64,000 nt of DNA from Ciona intestinalis (taxonomy: Eukaryota > Chordata > Ascidiacea > Phlebobranchia > Cionidae), in contig NW_004190376.2 in NCBI RefSeq assembly GCF_000224145.3, positions 57,893-121,892 on the forward strand, in the 5' to 3' direction. A program made the translations under genes and the position numbers. This document shows positions 1 through 13,457 of the stretch, piece by piece. Positions within the stretch are counted from its first letter, which is position 1; every line of letters begins with the position of its first letter. The notes under the pieces were generated by a model, which saw nothing but the letters and a program-made list of their open reading frames with translations, had not been told where the DNA came from and ran no database searches.

Positions 1-400
1 TAGTTTTTAACAGCTGCACGAATTTACTGTTAATTTTTTCTAAAGGTTAAATCAAACCACTGTTTTAAAGCGTTGGATATTTTAGATCTGTACCGTTTTT
101 GTACATGCTTATAAAATTAAAGTTAAACCAGAAGAATAATTTTGGGAGGATTTTTATTTATGTTCGATACCCTGAGCTCTATCTTACGTATTTACCACAT
201 TTAGCAGTATTACAATTCCTTTTTTAAGCGTGTTTTATTTATATGGTGTTTGTAAGACTGTCGTTTTTCTGCTAATTTTTTTTTCTTTATTTATTTACCT
301 AAATTACCTTCGCTATTTTATTCGAAAACATAAATAAATTTGAACCACTGTTAATTCATGCACCTATACATAAGTTCTGCTTTCTTGCATGCAACCTTAA

Positions 401-532
401 AGGTGGCTGTACACAGTATCCGGCATGCGAAGTCGTATGCAAACCCATTACCGAGTTCTGCATGCGGCAGCGAAATCCGTACAAAACAGACAAAACGGAC
501 AAATTCCGGATACTGTGTACAGCCACCTTAAT
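401..532. mobile_element. Short inverted-repeat element (MITE-like), copy 1
   Basis: The ends are near-perfect inverted repeats: AAAGGTGGCTGTACACAGTA on the left and its reverse complement on the right, with CCGG just inside. The centre is a GCATGCGGCAGCGAAAT-like core and there is no coding capacity. A second copy at about 34745-34891 shares both ends and the core. Flanks are TA-rich, consistent with a TA-type target, but the exact target duplication is ambiguous. Confidence 0.6.
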
Positions 533-724
533 CCGATTTTTTCTTCAACAGAATACCAGTTGTTATGCTGGATGCAGTTTGCCTTTGTGGCGGGTGCTAT
601 GATATATCCAGTCCTTCATTAGCAGAAGACATCAACCTTTACAGTACACGAGTACCTGGGACGATTCCTGTGCGTAGGATACGACCGGGCAAGCCGTCGG
701 TGCCTGACTATGTTAATCTACACA

Positions 725-915
725 CCGGGTGTAGGTGCGTGGTTCCTCTGTAGTTATAAGACGGGTGTTCTGTTTCATACACCTCGTGCCCGTTTACAAG
801 TTACCACGGATGTAACATATTTATCCTCGCGTGGCGGGGCAACGACAGTTATAACACGGGTGTTCTGTTTCTTAAACCTCGCTTACGAGTTGACGCAAAT
901 GTAACTTTGTAGGTG
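725..915 (+). mobile_element. SINE-tail fragment
   Basis: Two tandem partial units of the dispersed tail sequence carry the phrases GGGTGTTCTGTTTCATACAC and TTTATCCTCGCGTGGCGGGG. The tRNA-like head is missing. Confidence 0.55.
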
Positions 916-1567
916 ATTGTTTTTTGGAGTTTTTTTTAATTTTTATACAACAGATTTAATAGAACTGATTAGAGTAATTCAAGTAAAAAATCCTTGCCGA
1001 TAGACCACTGGCGCGCCGTAAGACCTCGCCCATACAAATAGAATGTTGTGAAATCATATATTTTTGTTAATTTTTTTTCATGTATACGTTGTTGCTGCCA
1101 AGTGTAAATTGTACTGTAAGTGTTAAAGAGATCGTCTGACAATTGTGTTTTATTTTGTTTGTTTTTTATCGTAAAGCGCAACTTTTCGTCTGCCATACGG
1201 CGAGACTTATCACGGTTTGCAGTGTTCACTTTTATTACTTATGTTTTTCGTTACCGTACTTAAAATTAATAAATTGATTATGCATTGTTTGGGTATAAAT
1301 GTCTGTATTAAATATTGCCACAAACTAATATACCCACACCGATATATTCAATCGGAAAAGATACTATTAGCACCTAAAACCCATGTTTGCTGGTGGTGTT
1401 TAAAAAAATCACTGCTTTTTGTTTTTGGAGAAAAAACATGTTAAAAATAAAGTTAAAACGACTTTTGCTCCAGTGTTTGATAAATATACAAAATGTAAAT
1501 ATTTTTGTTGGTGTTATTTTTTTTATCAGTGTTATTTTCTTTGTTGGTATAAAAAGTCAAACGTTAC

Positions 1568-4500
1568 CTGCACGTCTTGTTCTTGATTGGTGAAAGTAGC
1601 CACCCCGCACTGTTCAATCATCACCTTCATTGTTGTTATAGCTGACATTACTACGAGGCGATCTTCGTCTTTTGAAATCGTCTTACAAACTACCGGGAAT
1701 ATTTGAGCGAGGAAATTGGGGTCTGGGAGGAAAGGGTAAAAATTAGTTCATGCGGCTCTGGGGTTCGAACCTGGTAATATAATACTGTAGGGGAAGATGG
1801 GTCGCCTTTGGCACATAATATACAAATATTCTGATCATATTTTAAACAATTAACAATGGTCTATGGGAGTTGTGAGAATACGGTTGTATGATCCTTTGAA
1901 TGTTCTTTGTTTACTACCAAATGGAACGAGAAAATAGAATAAAAAGGTGTCCCATCTTCCCCCACCCTACTATATATAATACTGTGGGGTACGATTGGTA
2001 CTGTTAGATCGCATTAACAATTAACCAATAGAGGGAGGATGTTAAATATTTAACAGAACTTACGGAAGACAACCTAGTGGTCACTAAGAGGTTGTACAAA
2101 CTCTTTGTACAAAATTTATAAAGTAACATACATGGTAACTCATAAGCGGGCACGAGGTGTATGAAACAGAACACCTGTGTTATAATGACTGTTGTTGCCC
2201 CGCCACGCGAGGATAAATAAGTAACATACATGGTAACTTGTAAGCTGGCACGAGATGTTAAACCCGTGTGATATTGACTGTCGTTTTCCGGCCACGCGAG
2301 GATAAATAAGTTGCGTTTATTAATATACACTACAGCTAACTCACATAGTTCGTTTTGTAGAATGAAAGCAGTTTCCACAAACTGTCCACACGTTGCTATG
2401 GCAGCCTTTCTTACGTCACAATGTGGGTGTTCTATGTGTTTGAATATCTGGGAAAGTTGAAAGTTAGGAACAGGTTTATTGGAATTTACAATTCTTGATA
2501 AATTCGATTAGAAAGAATATTCTTAACAATTCGGTTAGAAAGGGCTTTGAATTAGAACTGTTTGATATATATGATTATGTGTTGGTATAAAATTAAACAA
2601 ATTTACAAATACCAAAATTAACCTCCTCAAATGCCTCAGCCAAATATGGTTGGAAAGCTTTAGGTGCGTGCTTGGATAAATCACCCAGAGATTCACAAGC
2701 GTCAGACTTTTCGTCCATGTAAGAATTTTCGACGGAGAAACCGTTGACGCCTTCGTCTTCCTCATCTATTTGTTTAAAGGTGAAAACTTATTCATATTTC
2801 GAATTTTTTTTTCATATTGATAAACAGGCAGCAAGAATGAATGAATGGAACTTATTTATCCTCTCATGGTGGGGTAAGAACAACATGTATCATGCTAGGC
2901 CTAATGTGCCAGGACAACAATAGTCCTTATAACACACCTTGTGGCCGCTTACAGGTTATATTTATTAGGGGAATATTTGTTATCCATTCTTGTAAAGTAA
3001 GGCAATTTGGACAGCTCAAAAGGGAACACTGGGTTGGATTATGTGTCTTGCCAAAGGACACGTATGCCCACAATGGTAGCGGCTTAAACTATAAAATGTG
3101 GGCTAGAGACAGGTGCGCTAACCACTTTGTCACAGCACCAAAACAAGATCAAACACAACACATCACCTGCTTCATGATTTCCGTTCGTAAGGTCGGTTTC
3201 ATCAAGGAAAGAGAAATTGTGGATTCCTCCAGTTGCATCATCCTCATCAGAGAAGAGAGGCTGAGAACAGTGAGAAAAAGGCATTAAAAGAAAAAAATTA
3301 TAAAAATGAAAAAATCATAAAGAAGAATAGGGCATAAAATAGAGAAAAAACTTTACAAAATGTGCATAAATAAGAAAACAGAAAGACAAAACATAGAAAA
3401 GGGTCCATATATATATATATATATATATATATACCATTCAAAAGTGAATAGAACATTTAACTAGATATATATAGTAGGGTGGGGAAAGATGGGACACCTT
3501 TAGCACATAATATCTAAATATCCTGGTCGTGTTTTAAACAATTACTAACGGTCAATGGGAGTCGTGGGTATATAGTTTTATAATTTCTTGAATGTTCTTT
3601 ATTTATTACTAAACGGGGCGAGTAAAAAGAAGTAAAATGTGTCCCGTCTTCCCCCACCCTACTGTAATAGACATAAACTAGAAGATTACTAGTAGTCTAA
3701 GACACTTACAATGATACCCTCAGATGATTGAACAGAAGTCAACATATTCTTCACAATAACCGACATAAAAGGAGCCATGTCCTCACCTACGAGGGAGGTT
3801 ACAGCTGCGAATAATCCAAACCTGGGAAAATGAATGGTGTTTTTGATTGGAATAACACAACAGGATCCTTTAAATGTTTGAGTTACATTATGTTTAACAG
3901 TATAGTAGGGTGGGGGAAGATGGGACACTTTTCAAACTATTTTCTCGTTCCATTTGGTTGTAAATAAAACAAATTCAAGGAATTTAAAACCGTATCATCA
4001 CGACTTTATTACCCAAGACTGTGTGTGACTAATTCCATTTAATCAATTTGTACAAAAAACGACTATTTGTGATTCAACAAAACAGACTTTTAACATTGTC
4101 CAATAATAAAAATAAATGAATATAATTAACTTACACCGCTCTTCTTTGGTCCGGATCATTCGTTTCCGTTGACAAAAGCGTCATCCCAAGGTTAATACAA
4201 TCACTTGGTAACTGGGCGTTCAGTTTGCCCAAAGTACGAACCAAAACACCCAAAGTATCTGTAATGCAAAGTAGTAGAACATAACATAAATTTTTGGCTT
4301 TAAAAAAATAAACGAGAGTCGTTATAACACAAAAGAATCATCAAACTGAAAAAGCAGAAATTAAGTAGCGGGGCTGTTGAACCTTTGAAGCAATTAATAG
4401 TGGGTTGAAATTAAACAATTATGTAATATGGACCAAAATTAATAATCAACCACAAAGTTACATACGTGGTAACTCGTAAGTGGGCACGAGGTTTATGAAA

Positions 4501-7500
4501 CAGAATACCCGTGGGCCGTGTTATAACGACTGTCATTGCCCCGCCATGTAAAGATAAATAAGTTACATACGTGGTAACTCATAAACGGGCACCAGGTGTA
4601 TATGAAACAGAACACCTGTGTTATAACGACTGTCGTTGCCCCACCATGCAAGGATAAAAAAACTACATTCATTCAAACCAGTGTGCACTAAGAAAATAAA
4701 CAAATACCAGTAGAGTAACAAAATGCACTGAATGAATGAACCATACTGAATGATTTATAATCCTATGAATGACATAACACCATATATATAAGATTCATAT
4801 TCATACATGAATGACAAACCATCATATACTAAAGATTTTCTTTTTAAAATTGATATTGTTTTAACACTAAAAGCATTATCATATAAATGTCATACCAAGT
4901 GCTTGTGTTGTTGTGTAAAATATGAATATGAACCATATATATGTCCTACCATCAGATATAAATAAATACCATACCAAGAGCTTGTGTGTGCAACACGGTG
5001 AGTTCCCCTTCATCCTCCTCACCAACGTGGTTTTTATCCAAAGTAGACAAGCATTGTTGGATGAGTTGTAAGATTTCATCGAGATAAGGAAGAAGTTTGT
5101 CCTCAGCTGCGTTGGCTGAAAAATGTTTTGAACATTAAGTAGCAATTACTTGTTTTATTACAGTTGTATTTATATGCATGATACTGACTTCTGTTCGAAC
5201 AAATGATGTTTTTTTTTATTTTAAATTTATATTAACCTGCCAGTTACAACATTAAAGTATCTTATAAAAAATCTGAACGACTCTTAAAAAAAATCTGCAT
5301 ATTTATAAAAAAAATCTAAAAGACTATAAAATAAATTCTGCATGCCAATAGAAAATAAAAACCGGCAATGATGTAATAAATGTAAGCTCACCTGCTGCAC
5401 CTATAGCACTGACCAATAATTCCTTTGTGTGAATATCTGTTGTTGATTTTAAAGATGACAATAAATGGCCCATTAGTTGCTCAAGATATGGTAGTATGCC
5501 GGACTCTGTGATAAAAAAGAACTTCATTTATTAAAAGTGATCTACAGAAACAGGAGCTAATCTGTCTATTGTACAAATATTTTGGAAAATTTTACCAAAA
5601 AAGCAAATTGTATCTTCCAAAAAAATGCTTTGTGGCCAAACTCACCCAAGCTTTCGGCAAAGTTCTCCAACGCATAATACGCCTTTGTCATGCTTGCACT
5701 ACTAGGTTCCTGATGCAACTGCTGAAGCACGCCAAACAATATCGGCATCACTTGCTCCGCAAACTGGTTCAAATCAGGCTGGAAAAAATAAAAAAATTAA
5801 CATAAAACTACATAAAACTATTTTAAATGAATCAGACTAACAAACTGTGATACGTTCTGTTTGATAAGTAAATGGGTGTAAAAAAGAAAAAAAAACATTT
5901 GTTCTTTCAGATCTACAAATTAATACATTAAGTTGCTGACCTGCAAATATTCAGAGAATTGTCCGAGTGCGAACATTGCTGCGTTACGAACTTTAGGATT
6001 ATTGTCAACGGCTCCTCGACATACGAGCTCAACGAATGAATGAAGATGACTAGGGGTGGAAACAAATTTAATATATAGTAGGGTGGGGGAAGATGGGACA
6101 CCTTTCACTCCTTTTTCTCGGCCCATTTAGAAGTAAACAAAGAACACTCGAAGAATTATAAAACCGTAGCCTCACGTTTCGTGTATAACGTTATTAATTG
6201 TTTAAAACACGATCAGAATATTTGGAAAATATGTGCTAAATGTCTCCCATCTTCCCCCACCCTACTATATATATATGATCACCTAACGAGGCAACACCAA
6301 CAGTACATTATCACAAAACTTCACATACTTAGCTCTAATGAACTCTGATGTCCCTTCACATAAACAAGCAAGAGTTAAAAGCAACCCACGGCGATGACGT
6401 GCTTCATTGGCCGCCACGCATGACTGCACGAACGGCATCTGGAATCAGAACTTAAATTAGTGGCTGTTAAAAGGTGAAATTGTGAATTGATGTCAGTTAA
6501 AAACTAGCATTTTTGTCCTAGCAACTTTTCAAAACGATTATATGCAGACATATTGGAGGTTCATTTGTAAATTAGTGTCAGTTAATACCATAAATAAGTG
6601 ACATAAAGTATATTGGTGGCTGTTCAAGGGCAAAGAGGTATCTCTATATATTTTTAAATATTAGATCACTAGTTTAAATGGTTATGGAGAGCCTATAGGA
6701 TGTAAAACTGCAATCATATTTGATTATTCAAACTGAAAACAAGCAATTTTTACCTAGCAATTTTTTTTAAAGTATTTAAAAAAGAACTTACAATTTTTGT
6801 GAATAGTTTTTCTGGTGGGAGGTGTAAAGCTAAATCGTCAATTACCTGAGATAAGTGAATAAGTTAATTGTGTTTACTGGTTTAATTAAATACCCATTTC
6901 AATAAACTTGGAACTGAACCTAGTGAGGCAGCATGGGGGTGCCAAACATTACTACACAGCATTGGTATCAGTAAACATCACCACCAATGTGATGCAAATA
7001 GTTTGATAGCCTATGTTTCACAGGAACATTGGAACATATTTTGACAACATTTTTTAAGATAAATCGTTGAATTTTGAGATAAATCGTTGAATTTTGAGAT
7101 AAATCGTTGCTTTTTGAGATAAATTGTTCCCTTTTGAGATAAAACGCTGCATTTTGAGATAAATTGTTCCCTTTTGAGATAAAACGCTGCTTTTTGAGAT
7201 AAATTGTTCCCTTTTGAGATTAATCTCTGCTTTTTGAAATAAATCGTTCAAGGTAAAACATGTTAACAGGCTAGACAAAAAGTTTTGGATGAGAGGTAAA
7301 AGGGGGGATGCTTTTATAAAGATTCGGGAACATTGATGTTAAACAAGAGGAGTGATCCAAATTATCGCGATCAAAAAGAAAAAGAAAAATCGGGAATAAA
7401 AAAAAAAAAAGAAAAATAATTTCTGTTTTTTAAGGTTAAGCATTGATGTAAACAAACCATACATGTAAAGCAGATGCGAGAGGCGTGTGGGATTCTGCTG

Positions 7501-10500
7501 AGTCACCAATAAAACCTGCTTCGTCATCAGAATCTGCATCATCGATTTCTGACACCAGTATTGGACTGAGGACGTCAATGATTGGACTGATTAAGTTTAA
7601 CTTGAGGATCGCCTGCGTTGGAATTATATGTGTTTTACATTAACTGCAAGTCTTATAAACATTTTTTGGTATAAAGTAATTTAAGTACGAAATTGCATCC
7701 TCACAAACTAGAAGAAATCGGTAAAATGACAAAATTAATTTCAGACTAATTGCAACTTCTGCTTAAATAGTGCGCCGTATGAAACGCTTTTTTAAAAATA
7801 TTTTTTGAGTATCCATGATATCGCATTCCCAAAAAGTATGAGAAATCGGCAAAATCACAAAATAGTTTGCAATATTGTGTAGCAATCACACAACATCAGA
7901 AGCAACAAATTATAAAGTTATGTGAATACCATACGTCATACCATGTGAATACCATACGTAAGCCATACCAATTTATTTTATATGAGAAATTTACAAAATA
8001 ATTTGCAATCGGTGAAGAAGTCACACAAGATTAATTTAAGAGCAACAAACTATAAAGTTATGTGAATAGCTTGTAGAAAATCCTGATAATTTGTAAGTAA
8101 GTGGGTAAATGTCAGTTTATTTTATTAGCAATTGAGTAAATGTTACCTTTTTCTTCAACTTGATAATCCATTGCAGTAAAACAAGTGACCTCACTCGCGT
8201 CTCATCTTCCAAACCATTGTTGTTTGCAATCTATTAAATAATTACGTCATTATATCCTGTAGGTATATCAGAAACGCAACAACAAACAGCATGGTGAATG
8301 AAAACAGATGCAAACTGAGTCAATTAGTCTGAATAAATTGCAACACATTTGTTCAAAGCCAAACCAGATATAAGTAAATTAGTATTCTCAAATGGTGAAA
8401 CTAAATTAAGGTTGCATTACCTTTCAATATCATTGATACAAATATATTGGTCTTCCTGCACTTAACTAAGCATTTATTGTTTTTAAACAGTCTATATGGG
8501 TGAGGTCCTTGTGGGGGGCTGTGATTTACATACGTGGTAACTTGTAAACTGGCACGAGGTGTATGAAACAGAACACCTGTGTTATAACGACTGTCGTTGC
8601 CCCTCCATGCGAGGCTAAATAAGTTACTTACGTGGCAACTCGTAAACTGGCACGAGGTGTATGAAACAGAACACCTGTGTTTTAACGACTGTCCCTGCCC
8701 GCGATGCAAGGATAAGCAAATTACATACATTTGTTAAGTTGCCAACACCAACCTGGAGTGAAAACAAAACAAGATCTTTCACGAACGGAGCAATAAATGA
8801 CACTTCAGTTTCGATCAAACTTTCAAAGATTTCTAAAACTTCGGCTGCATGGCTCTAAAAAAAAACAATGACACTTCCTGATTTTTCTTTGAACCAAAAA
8901 ACTTATAAAAAAACAGCGTATCATTGAAATGCTTACTAATTAATGCAGTGTAGAAAATTCCTGGGTTGGCCTGCCTACCCTGCTACCCCTGGTTTAATGC
9001 CTATGTGGTTCAAGTTGGCTATGTTTACAGACCACTATTAGTGCAGTTGTTACATAGACGCCAATGGAATATAAAATCAAGTGTAAACTATCTAAATAAG
9101 TGAAAAAATTGACTGGTGCAGTTGGGTATTTTTACAAACTAATTCTATTCTATATGAGGTCTTTTAGCGTTGCAACCCATTGGGTTCTTTGATTCAGATC
9201 AGACTTATCCCATTACAACATTGTATATGCACATTCTATATATGGGTGAGGTCCTACAGTGGGACATGCCATGGAACCTGGAATTCGGGCCAGAGTTGGC
9301 TCATTACCCCAACATTGTATATGCACATTCTATTCTATATGGGTGAGGTCCTACAGTGGAACATGCCATGGAACCTGGAATTCGGGCCAAGATTGGCCCA
9401 TTACCCACCTATACAAACAACTACATTAACAGTGGTTATATAAAAGATAGCAATAAATATGGAGCTTTACCTCATCATGTTCCAACAAAATCTTCACAAC
9501 TTCCACACATTTTGGAACCAAGGGACGAACTAAGCGCTGTGAAAAATAAACAAATTTAGTTAAAATACCTAAAATAAAAACTTCAGTTTAAAAAATGAAC
9601 AAGTTTTCGATAAAAAATACATGATTACATTAAAAAAACAAAAATTAAAATATTTAGATTGACAAATTACTAAGTTTAGTGGTAAAAACATTACATTAAA
9701 AGTTTATTGAGGGCAGAAAGAAATTGATTGTCCACAATGAATATATTTAATCAGCATGGCTTATAAAGTAAAACCACGGATCAAATACCAAGATATTAAT
9801 ACAAAGCAATTTCTAATTCCTATGCTACAAAGGTTAAATATATTGATATCAATATTGTTTAATTTATAACATGACATATCTATTACATGCATAAGATCAT
9901 GTGAATTCTTTATCACTCTGTAAAATTAATTTGGGTATTTGTTAAACCGTGATTTTTTTAACAATATATTTAGATTATTCTATTCTGTACGGGTGAGGTA
10001 CTACAAGAACTAGTATGTAGGCCAGATTCGGTTCATAATCCCAAATATATTTAGACATTATAAAACAAAGGTTTTATTTAAATGAACACTTCAACACAAA
10101 ACATTTCACATAACACGCATATAGTACTGTGGGCCCTTGTGGGGTAAGATAGAACACCTTTGGAACATAAAATTCAAATACTCGTGTTTCAAACAATTAA
10201 AAATGATCTATAAAAGTAGTGGGGATACAGTTTTATAATTCTTTGAATGTTCTATGTTTACTACCAAATGGGACGGAAAAATAGAATGAATTGGTGTACC
10301 ATCTCACCCCACCCTACTATATATATCACCCAAAGCATCCACATACCGATTGTTCATCCCCGAGAAAAGGCACCAAAGCATTAAATGCTTGTACAGAGTA
10401 GTAAGCACAATCAGGATTCTGTGGTGCAGCCATTAGCGTGTTGCTTATCAATGCTAGGATAGCATTATATTCATTGTCCAAGTATTCCCCTGCCGTTTCA

Positions 10501-12352
10501 CACACTATGCTTAACAGGTGCATTCCACACTGTGAAACAGATGCAGTTAAAAGACTGAAACAACTTGTAAAATATAGATTATTAATCTGTAATCTTGAAT
10601 ATATAAGTTTATTACAGTAATATTAAGAAAACTGTGAAAAAGATGCAGTTTAGAAGTTGTAAGGTTTATAACTTGATGTAATAACTTGTATTAAATACAA
10701 ATAATTGATTAGTTTACTTATTTAGCATTGATAAAAAAATGCAGAAGAATTCCTGCTTTCTACTTATAAATATTAACCACACAAAATAATAAAATATTAC
10801 AGTAGGCTGTGAAACAGATAGAGTTGTAGGTTTGCAAAATGATGTAACAACTTGTTAAATTATAAGTCTGCCGCACTAATCAAACAATACCTCATTAAAT
10901 TATATTAATCTATGCACATCTTAATATAACATGAAATATGGACTATGCTGCTTTTGTCATTCTTCATACCATTCAAGCATTTTTTTAATTGAGTTTAAAT
11001 TAGTTTTCTCAAACTTTCACACCTCCACTTGTTTAGTGTTGCTGGTTTTAATGCTGGTTTCAATAAACTGTAGAAGTTCTGGCCAAGTCCCGTCATCCAC
11101 CAATTCATGCTTGGCTACAGACCCAACAATCTGCATGACCGACCTTAAACAAGTCGCGTCACTTTCTTGCCCCAACCTCTGGAGAAGTGCCGACCGCATT
11201 GATGAACGGTCACTCTCGCTGTAGCTTTTCCAACATTTCATTATTTTTCTAAAAACAAAATTTGACAAGAAAAGTGAAAAATAAATTAATTAGGCTATTG
11301 TTTGTTGTTATTGTGGCAAACAACCATAGTAGTAATTTTTTTTAAAAAAAACATCAATTACGGATTTTGTAATAAAAAATGAAATACATCAATTACTGTT
11401 TTGTCGTTTTTGTGCCAAACAAGCACAGTTGTAATTTGTAAATGCAGAAGACTTCCACATAACAAAAAACTTGACTAATTTTTAAATGCAGAAGACTTCC
11501 ACATAACAAAAACTTGACTAATTTTTAAATGCAGAAGACTTCCACATAACAAAAACTTGACTAATTTTTAAATGCAGAAGGGGAAAGGGATGGATTATTG
11601 TCTTCCTACAACAAACAATACAACCCATAACATACTTTTTCCAAACAATTTATAAGAAATAGTGAAAACACAAAAGTGATTTCGTTTTTTAAAACAAAAT
11701 TGATGCCAATGCTTACAGATTAAAACAGTATAGAAATATCAACCTATTTTAATTGTTGATGCCGATATTTGTGTAAGCATTACCTTCGAAACACAACAGC
11801 CGCAAACTGCCGAACTTGAATTGCAGAATCACTGCACAAGACACTAAATAGTGAAGACATGAACGCATTATGTTGACTCAACTTCCGTAACTCTTCTGTA
11901 GCCTGTTAAGAGAAAAGAACGATAAATAACAATTTTGCAAAGATAATAAAAGGTTAAGAAGAAGCTTTTAAATAAAAAATATGTATATTAATATATATTA
12001 TATATATGTGTATATATGTATTTTATGCAAGTTATATATTTAAACCCATATTACTTGAAATATAATTATCATGTATATACATATAAAAGTATTGTATTCA
12101 GATTTCAGACAACATTTTTTAAACTTCATCTGGTGAATTTTAAAAAATAACTCATTACTCATTTACACAAAAACTTGTGGTAAAACTATTGTGAAAAATT
12201 TTCCTTCGTGCATAAAATAAAACTTGTTACTAGTCTTTTGTTTAAATACTTACTTGTTCAATGACTTCATTATCGGGCACTTGTAGTTGACCAAGCACTT
12301 TATGGAGATGGTTAGCCAGGTCAGGATCTGCAGGGGCTAAGTTTGGAGTCAT
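1568..12352 (-). CDS. IPO4: Importin-4 (HEAT-repeat karyopherin-beta), 3' end off the left edge
   Basis: A nuclear import receptor that carries cargo, for example histones and ribosomal proteins, through the nuclear pore with Ran-GTP. Twenty exons keep phase: 12254-12352, 11784-11902, 11021-11248, 10347-10554, 9471-9536, 8753-8854, 8147-8230, 7463-7612, 6792-6845, 6329-6438, 5941-6049, 5646-5778, 5392-5505, 4975-5115, 4135-4258, 3710-3821, 3167-3260, 2623-2765, 2345-2447 and 1568-1722. They sum to 816 whole codons; vertebrate IPO4 is about 1,080 residues. Diagnostic stretches include LALHLPPEKLF (exon 9), VRNAAMFALGQFSEYLQ (exon 11), AYYALENFAESLG (exon 12), the acidic loop SDEDD (exon 17), and FSVENSYMDEK with ESLGDL (exon 18). 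The start MTPNLAPADPDLANHLHKVL fits the importin N-terminal helix. Introns carry many MITE and SINE copies plus two minisatellites. The family call is firm; the missing C-terminal quarter is not seen. Confidence 0.93.
1784..1975. mobile_element. TAGGGTGGGG-type MITE
   Basis: A complete but diverged copy lying between importin-4 exons 19 and 20. It starts CTGTAGGGGAAGATGGG and ends in CCCCCACCCTACTATA. Confidence 0.7.
2125..2325 (-). mobile_element. SINE-tail, two units
   Basis: Two tandem tail units read on the minus strand lie directly beside importin-4 exon 19. The open frame running from exon 19 into this repeat is therefore a read-through, not extra coding sequence. Confidence 0.6.
3405..3433. 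repeat. AT microsatellite
   Basis: An (AT)n tract of about 28 bases, lying in the importin-4 intron between exons 16 and 17. Confidence 0.8.
3472..3664. mobile_element. TAGGGTGGGG-type MITE
   Basis: A complete copy with both inverted ends, TAGTAGGGTGGGGAAAGATG and CTTCCCCCACCCTACTG. It sits only about 45 bases from importin-4 exon 16. Confidence 0.8.
3901..4014. mobile_element. TAGGGTGGGG-type MITE, 3' truncated
   Basis: The left end and the TTTTCTCGTTCCATTTGGT core are present. The right terminal repeat is missing. Confidence 0.65.
4455..4680 (-). mobile_element. SINE-tail, two units
   Basis: Two tandem units of the dispersed SINE tail in minus orientation, in the importin-4 intron between exons 14 and 15. 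No tRNA-like head is present. Confidence 0.6.
6076..6268. mobile_element. TAGGGTGGGG-type MITE, reference copy
   Basis: This is the clearest copy of the main MITE family here. It is about 190 bp with terminal inverted repeats TAGTAGGGTGGGGGAAGATG and its complement, which extend into ATGGGACACCTTT. The middle carries the conserved phrases TTTTCTCGGCCCATTT, AACAAAGAACA, AATTATAAAACCGTA, TTGTTTAAAACACGATCA and TATGTGCTAAA. There is no coding capacity and the flanks are TA-rich, as for TA-target DNA transposons. I recall a Ciona MITE family called Cimi-1 and this may be it, but the name is not verified. It is inserted 27 bases from importin-4 exon 11. Confidence 0.85.
7057..7255. repeat. 20-bp minisatellite in an importin-4 intron
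   Basis: About ten head-to-tail copies of GAGATAAATCGTTGAATTTT with drifting units (ATTGTTCCC and AACGCTGC variants). It lies in the intron between exons 8 and 9. The minus-strand open frame across it is a repeat artefact. Confidence 0.85.
8515..8725 (-). mobile_element. SINE-tail, two units
   Basis: Two tandem tail units on the minus strand, ending about 27 bases from importin-4 exon 6. No tRNA-like head is seen. Confidence 0.6.
9195..9410. repeat. Tandem pair of a dispersed repeat
   Basis: Two units of about 108 bp carry TATATGGGTGAGGTCCTACA and GGAACCTGGAATTCGGGCCA. Single diverged units of the same family recur near 9975, 18450, 36985, 45760, 48540, 56010, 59640 and 61265. No coding capacity. 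Confidence 0.75.
10123..10319. mobile_element. TAGGGTGGGG-type MITE
   Basis: A complete diverged copy whose inner edge is about 28 bases from the splice donor of importin-4 exon 4. Confidence 0.75.
11437..11580. repeat. 43-bp tandem repeat, about three copies
   Basis: The unit contains TAAATGCAGAAGACTTCCAC followed by ATAACAAAAACTTGACTAAT. It lies in the importin-4 intron between exons 2 and 3. Units are almost identical, so the expansion is recent. Confidence 0.85.
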
Positions 12353-12497
12353 GGCCACAATATTTATACACAATGTACTAATTTAATATAAGATACTGAA
12401 ATATGGTGTAAATGGCGTAAATCATGTTGGGGATTTGAGGCCAAACTGTACAAAAGTGAGAAGCTGCTATAGAGTAATAAAGCTGTTTAAAAAAATT

Positions 12498-12623
12498 GGC
12501 ACTGGTGATGAATCTTCCGGTACATAGCAGAATAGGCTGGTGGAAAGTGTTAGTGGTTGGTGGTTATAGGGGTTAGTGGTTAGCAAATAAGGTGGGGGGG
12601 GGCGGAGATTCATCACTAGCACC
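12498..12623. mobile_element. Inverted-repeat element with TTAG-rich core, copy 1
   Basis: The ends GCACTGGTGATGAATCTTCC and AGATTCATCACTAGCACC are imperfect inverted repeats. The core GTTAGTGGTTGGTGGTTATA ends in a long G run. A related, longer copy is at 34344-34527. Confidence 0.65.
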
Positions 12624-13109
12624 GTTGATTTTTACAACTATCAAAAATTGTTGACGACTCGTATTTATACATATTATATTATGCATGCAGTATCAGTAAA
12701 TCACGTATATTAATCCCTTATACAGGCTGCAAACGCTAAAAAATGGCCCTGTAATTGCTTGGTACGTGTTTAGTAAGTAATACTTCAAAGTTGTAACTTT
12801 TTGCAGCTAAACTCAGAAGTAAACACAATACAATACAAGTCTAATTGTTTGTTCACTGTTGACGATTGTCGTGTCACAATCACACATGTGTGTCTGCCTT
12901 TTTCTCGCGCTATTCAATCTAGAACGGATGACGTAGAGTTACTTTTAAAAAAATTGCAAAATTACGAAGTTTAAAAATATTTCAAATCATAAACCTATGT
13001 ATCTAAATTTTAATGTTAATATTTCAGTCTAGTTTATTATGTTTATAAGCAACAAGAGAGTTTTTATAATGTGGTACTATGGGTTAAGATGGGACCGCTT
13101 AAGTACATA

Positions 13110-13457
13110 TAGTAGGATGGGAGAAGATGGGACACCTTTTCATTCTAATTTCTCGTACATTTTGGTAGTAAACAAAAAACATTCAAGGAATTATAAAACC
13201 TTGTCCTCGCGACTTTCATAGACCATTGTTAATTGTTTAAAATACGATCAGGATATTTATATATTTCGTGCCAGAGGTGTCCCATCTCCCCCCACCCCAC
13301 TATAATATCCTATGTTACTATATCGTGTTTTAAACAATTACTAACGGTCTATGGGATTCATGAAGATACGGCTTTAAAATTCTTTGAATGTTCTTTGCTT
13401 ATTATCAAATAAGACGTAAAAATAGAACAAAAAGGTGTTCCATCTTCCCCACCCTTG
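13110..13457. mobile_element. TAGGGTGGGG-type MITE plus adjoining partial copy
   Basis: A full copy (13110-13300) is followed within 20 bases by a second copy that has lost its left end (13318-13457). A further stub precedes it at 13070-13095. Confidence 0.75.

Larger units (their letters stand above)
1..1567. other. AT-rich stretch without a recognised exon
   Basis: I see no exon continuing the importin-4 reading frame here, so the last quarter of that gene must lie further left or be unrecognisable. The stretch holds an inverted-repeat element (about 401-532), a SINE-tail fragment (about 725-915) and otherwise AT-rich sequence with T runs. Open frames here are short and do not resemble known proteins. 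Confidence 0.5.

Noticed and set aside
969..1229. 86-codon minus-strand frame as the missing importin-4 3' exon
   Set aside because: No resemblance to HEAT repeats and no phase-compatible acceptor joining it to the exon at 1568-1722.
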